Shown here piece by piece: positions 61,416 through 64,000 of a stretch of DNA of 64,000 bases. A program made the position numbers and the translations under genes. The stretch's first letter is position 1. Each line of letters starts with the position of its first letter. This DNA comes from Streptosporangium amethystogenes. Its GTDB lineage: Bacteria; Actinomycetota; Actinomycetes; Streptosporangiales; Streptosporangiaceae. The stretch covers positions 62,001 through 126,000 of the forward strand of contig NZ_JOEQ01000014.1 of NCBI RefSeq assembly GCF_000721075.1, in the 5' to 3' direction. The notes under the pieces are model-generated. The model was given only the letters and a program-made list of their open reading frames with translations, did not search any database and was not told the origin of the DNA.

Positions 61416-62210
61416 TCAGGCGTCGCGCTCCGGATCCAGCGGGAGCAACAGGTCGTGCAGTTCCTCGAACAGGCCGGGCGCCGCGCACAGGACAAGGCCG
61501 GGGTTGGCCGGCTTGCCGGCCAACCCGCCGAGCCTGGCCCCCGCCTCCTGGGCGATGAGGCCACCGGCCCCGTAGTCCCAGGCGTTCGGGCCGCGCTCGT
61601 AGTAGCCGTCCACCCGTCCCGCCGCCACCGAGCAGAGATCCGAGGCCGCCGATCCGCCCCGGCGGATGTCACGTACCCGCGGCACCACGTGCCGGAGCAC
61701 CTCCGCCTGCACCTCGCGCCGCCCGCTCTCGTAGCCGAATCCGGTGGCGATCAGTGCCCGGTCCAGCGGCACACCGGTGTTGCAGCGCAGCCGCTCCCCC
61801 GCCAGCCACGCGCCCCCGCCCCTGACGGCGGTGAACACCTCTCCGCGGGGCACGACGTTGACCACCCCCGCGATCACCTCACCGTCCACCTCGACCGCGA
61901 TGCTGACCGCCCACTCGGGCAGCCCGTACAGGAAGTTGACGGTCCCGTCGATCGGGTCGACGATCCAGCGGACCCTGCCGTCGCCGGTCGCGCCTCCCTC
62001 CTCGCCGAGGATCGCGTCACCGGGCCTGACCGCCCGGATCCTGTCGCGGATCAGCTCCTCCGAGGCCCGGTCGAGGGCTGTCACCACGTCGGTGGGGCTG
62101 GATTTGGTGACCAGCACCTCAGGGCGGGATGGACGCTTGGCCAGGAGCATCTCACCGGCCTCCCTGGCTATCTCCTCCGCCAGCCTGCCGAAGGTCACAC
62201 TACTGTCCAC
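61416..62210 (-). CDS. Inositol monophosphatase family protein
   Basis: 264 residues from the GTG at 62210 (GAGGGG upstream). Metal- and phosphate-binding motifs are intact: GEEGG (about residue 70), WIVDPIDGTVNFLYGLP and the C-terminal WDYGAGGLIAQEAGA. It may act on myo-inositol 1-phosphate, histidinol phosphate or a similar phosphomonoester; sequence alone does not decide. A second ATG in the same frame at 62306, with its own GGAGGG, would add 32 residues. That upstream start lies in an imperfect duplicate of this start region, so both sites could be used. Confidence 0.92.
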   Translation of the reverse strand: MDSSVTFGRLAEEIAREAGEMLLAKRPSRPEVLVTKSSPTDVVTALDRASEELIRDRIRAVRPGDAILGEEGGATGDGRVRWIVDPIDGTVNFLYGLPEWAVSIAVEVDGEVIAGVVNVVPRGEVFTAVRGGGAWLAGERLRCNTGVPLDRALIATGFGYESGRREVQAEVLRHVVPRVRDIRRGGSAASDLCSVAAGRVDGYYERGPNAWDYGAGGLIAQEAGARLGGLAGKPANPGLVLCAAPGLFEELHDLLLPLDPERDA

Positions 62211-62316
62211 GATCCCCTCACCACTCCTCACTCGCTCACCGGGCTCAGGAACCGGCCCTCTCCTCCACTCCTCCGCCGGCCGGCCGAAGGTCACGGCACC
62301 GTCCATGATCCCTCCA
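62172..62316 (-). repeat. Duplicated translation-start region of the phosphatase gene
   Basis: Two copies of about 49 bases (62172-62220 and 62268-62316), 96 bases apart and roughly 80% identical, each contain a ribosome-binding site, start codon and the codons for VTFGR-AEE. The spacing is a multiple of three, so the copies are in frame. Confidence 0.7.
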
Positions 62317-62322
62317 CCGGGT

Positions 62323-64000
62323 TCACGACAGCGACTCAGGACGTTTCCACTCGCGGCCGAGGACATGCTGGTCCAGGAAGGCCAGCACGGTCTCGTACCA
62401 GACAACCGCGTTGCCCGGCTTGAGCACCCAGTGGTTCTCGTCGGGAAAGTACAGGAACTTCGACTCCACGTCGGAACGCTGCAGGTCCCACCAGAGGCGC
62501 AGCGCCTCGCCGATGGGGACCCGGTAGTCCTTGTCACCGTGGATGACCAGCATCGGGGTGGAGATGTTCCCCAGCGACCGGTGCGGGGAGAGCTTCGCGT
62601 ACAGCCCGGTGCCCGGGGCTCCGAACTCGCGCTGCCAGTACATGGATCCGTCGGTGGTACCGGCGAACTGGTCGAGGTTCCAGAGCGAGGCATGGCTGAC
62701 GATCGCACTGAACCTGTCGGTGTGCCCGGCGACCCAGTTGGCCATGTAGCCGCCGAACGAGCCGCCCATGGCGGCGGTCCTGGTGGCGTCGACCTCGGGC
62801 AGCTCCAACGCGGCGTCGGTGATCGCCATCAGGTCGGCGTGGGTGCGCGGACCCCAGTTGGCCCAGCCACGCCGGATCATCTCCGGCCCGTACCCCGTGG
62901 ACATGCACGGGTCGGGAAGCAGCACGGCGTAACCGTTCTGGGCCATGATCCACGGGTTCCAGCGCCAGGACCAGTCGTTCCAGCTGCCCAGCGGGCCACC
63001 GTGGATCCACAGCAGGATCGGCGCGGGGTTCTTCGCCGAGGCTCCCTCGGGCAGCGCCAGCCAGGCCCTGATCTCCATGCCGTCGTCGGCGGTCGTGGTC
63101 ACCTCGGTGAGCCTGCCGGGCAGCGTCAGCTCCGGGGCGGGGGAGGGCAGTTTCTCGACGGTGCCGTCCGCGGCCACCCTGACCGGGGCCGCGGGCGCGT
63201 CCACCGCACCGCGCAGTGCGTAGACGGTGCCGTCGGGCGCGACGTTGAGCGAGGCGTACGCGGCGTCGTCACCGGTGAGCCGCTCCGGCGCGGAACCGTC
63301 GGCCGGGACCCGGAAGATCGGGCGGCGGCCGTGATGGTCGGCGGCCACGAACAGCGAGCGGGAGTCGGGCGCCCAGACGATGTCGGACGGCCAGAGCGCC
63401 CCACCCGCGGGATGGCCCTCACCGGTGGCCAGATCGACGATCCACAGGGTGCTCTCGGGGATGTGGTCGATGTCGGCGTGGTTTCCCCGGACGCACGCGA
63501 CCAGGCGTCCGTCCGGAGAGATCTTGATAGGCCCGCCGAAGTCGTGGCCGTTCTCGGCGGCGAGGACCCGTCGGGCACCGCCGTTGGCCGCCTCGATGGC
63601 GACCAGTTCGAAACGGAGCTCGCCGTACGGCAGTGAGACACCCCAGGTGGCCACGACCGTGGAACCGTCCGGCGTCACGTCGTAGGCGCTGTGGCTCGCC
63701 AATGCCTTGCCGGGTTGGGGGGTGAGGTCCCTGACCTCGGTCAGCCGTTCCTCCTCGCCCAGCGTGCCCGCGAACAGCCGGGGCTCGCCGGGACCGAGAT
63801 CGTGATCCCAGTAACGCACCGGGTAGCTCTCGTGCAGGATCGCACTGATCCCCGCCTCCTTGCGCGTCTTGCGCCGCTCGGCCTCCCCCGCCTCGTCGCC
63901 CGGGAGCACGTCGGAGCAGAAGACCACGGTCTGCCCGCCGGTCGCGAACCCGGCGACACCCCCCGGTCTGGATGCGATCTGCCGGGCCTCTCCTCCCGCC
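62323..64000 (-). CDS. S9 family peptidase (prolyl-oligopeptidase type), N-terminus outside window
   Basis: The frame is open to the right edge; about 559 residues are visible. The N-terminal part is a beta-propeller with blades such as ASHSAYDVTPDGSTVVATWG, IKISPDGRLVACV and DIVWAPDSRSLFV. The C-terminal alpha/beta hydrolase domain has the nucleophile in GGSFGGYMANWVAG, Asp in MLVIHGDKDYRVP and His in PDENHWVLKPGN, so the catalytic triad is complete. It is an acylaminoacyl/dipeptidyl peptidase-like enzyme cleaving short peptides. No signal peptide can be judged. The internal GTG at 63927 is not the start, because propeller sequence continues upstream. Confidence 0.94.
   Translation of the reverse strand, partial: AGGEARQIASRPGGVAGFATGGQTVVFCSDVLPGDEAGEAERRKTRKEAGISAILHESYPVRYWDHDLGPGEPRLFAGTLGEEERLTEVRDLTPQPGKALASHSAYDVTPDGSTVVATWGVSLPYGELRFELVAIEAANGGARRVLAAENGHDFGGPIKISPDGRLVACVRGNHADIDHIPESTLWIVDLATGEGHPAGGALWPSDIVWAPDSRSLFVAADHHGRRPIFRVPADGSAPERLTGDDAAYASLNVAPDGTVYALRGAVDAPAAPVRVAADGTVEKLPSPAPELTLPGRLTEVTTTADDGMEIRAWLALPEGASAKNPAPILLWIHGGPLGSWNDWSWRWNPWIMAQNGYAVLLPDPCMSTGYGPEMIRRGWANWGPRTHADLMAITDAALELPEVDATRTAAMGGSFGGYMANWVAGHTDRFSAIVSHASLWNLDQFAGTTDGSMYWQREFGAPGTGLYAKLSPHRSLGNISTPMLVIHGDKDYRVPIGEALRLWWDLQRSDVESKFLYFPDENHWVLKPGNAVVWYETVLAFLDQHVLGREWKRPESLS

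Overview
The window is high-GC DNA with strong G/C bias at third codon positions and many GTG starts, tightly packed into GTGA/ATGA-overlapping operons. The gene content is that of an actinomycete chromosome: DUF3000, DUF4193, DUF3710, DUF3159, DUF4235 and DUF1707 proteins, actinobacterial-type HemQ, an F420-type LLM oxidoreductase, CeoB/CeoC-like TrkA proteins and a CutRS-like two-component pair. From memory the gene order resembles the dxs/xylFGH/aconitase and dut/cutRS parts of Streptomyces chromosomes. The flavour suggests Streptosporangiaceae or a relative, but the genus is an inference.

Layout. 1-3 kb: end of an acyl-CoA dehydrogenase, msrB with an apparently leaderless promoter, a tiny zinc-ribbon gene and a membrane-anchored hypothetical. 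2.7-7.1 kb: haem genes hemQ-hemG (overlapping) and hemE around a DUF4349 lipoprotein. 7.7-10.3 kb: DUF3000-RNase D operon facing a secreted HNH nuclease across a perfect terminator. 10.6-15.8 kb: a three-gene sugar/polyol catabolic operon (Gfo/Idh/MocA oxidoreductase, DUF993, TIM-barrel isomerase), a four-repeat hypothetical and a LacI regulator. Near-identical LacI operators precede both the operon and the regulator. 16-19.3 kb: thiolase and fused hydratase/3-hydroxyacyl-CoA dehydrogenase (beta-oxidation). 19.3-22.8 kb: APC permease and dxs.

22.9-25.5 kb: two secreted zinc metallopeptidase paralogues and a heptad-repeat coiled-coil protein. 25.7-30.3 kb: xylF-xylG-xylH-ROK regulator (xylose-type ABC uptake) with a hairpin after xylF. 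30.5-31.3 kb: mobile-element debris, including an ISL3 transposase N-terminus, beside the acnA terminator. 31.4-35.1 kb: aconitase with an iron-box-like site and repeated TCTCGACATCAA sites upstream, and a YdjM-like membrane protein. 35.8-41.4 kb: a PadR regulator with a His/Gly-rich arm, DUF1707, SRPBCC, a sugar porter, an LLM oxidoreductase and a GH18-like protein that has lost its catalytic acids. 41.4-42.5 kb: a ribbon-helix-helix/ClpN fusion with its own promoter-operator.

42.5-46.1 kb is a decayed accessory patch of small secreted proteins, a doubly frameshifted gene, a frameshifted domain fragment and a GntR gene without a clear start. 46.2-51 kb holds a 23S/tRNA uracil methyltransferase-like gene and a potassium module, a KimA-like transporter divergent from ceoB-ceoC. 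51-57.4 kb holds DUF3159, OB-fold, DUF3710, dut, thioesterase, AI-2E-family, DUF4235 and otsA genes. 57.4-64 kb holds an EcsC-like hypothetical, DUF4193, cutS/cutR, a conserved 54-residue protein, an inositol-phosphatase-family gene with a duplicated start region, and an S9 peptidase cut by the right edge.

No rRNA, tRNA, CRISPR array or complete mobile element was seen. Nothing here is a clear new multi-gene system. The best leads are the RHH-ClpN fusion unit, the pseudo-chitinase, the two-operator LacI regulon and the complex acnA promoter.
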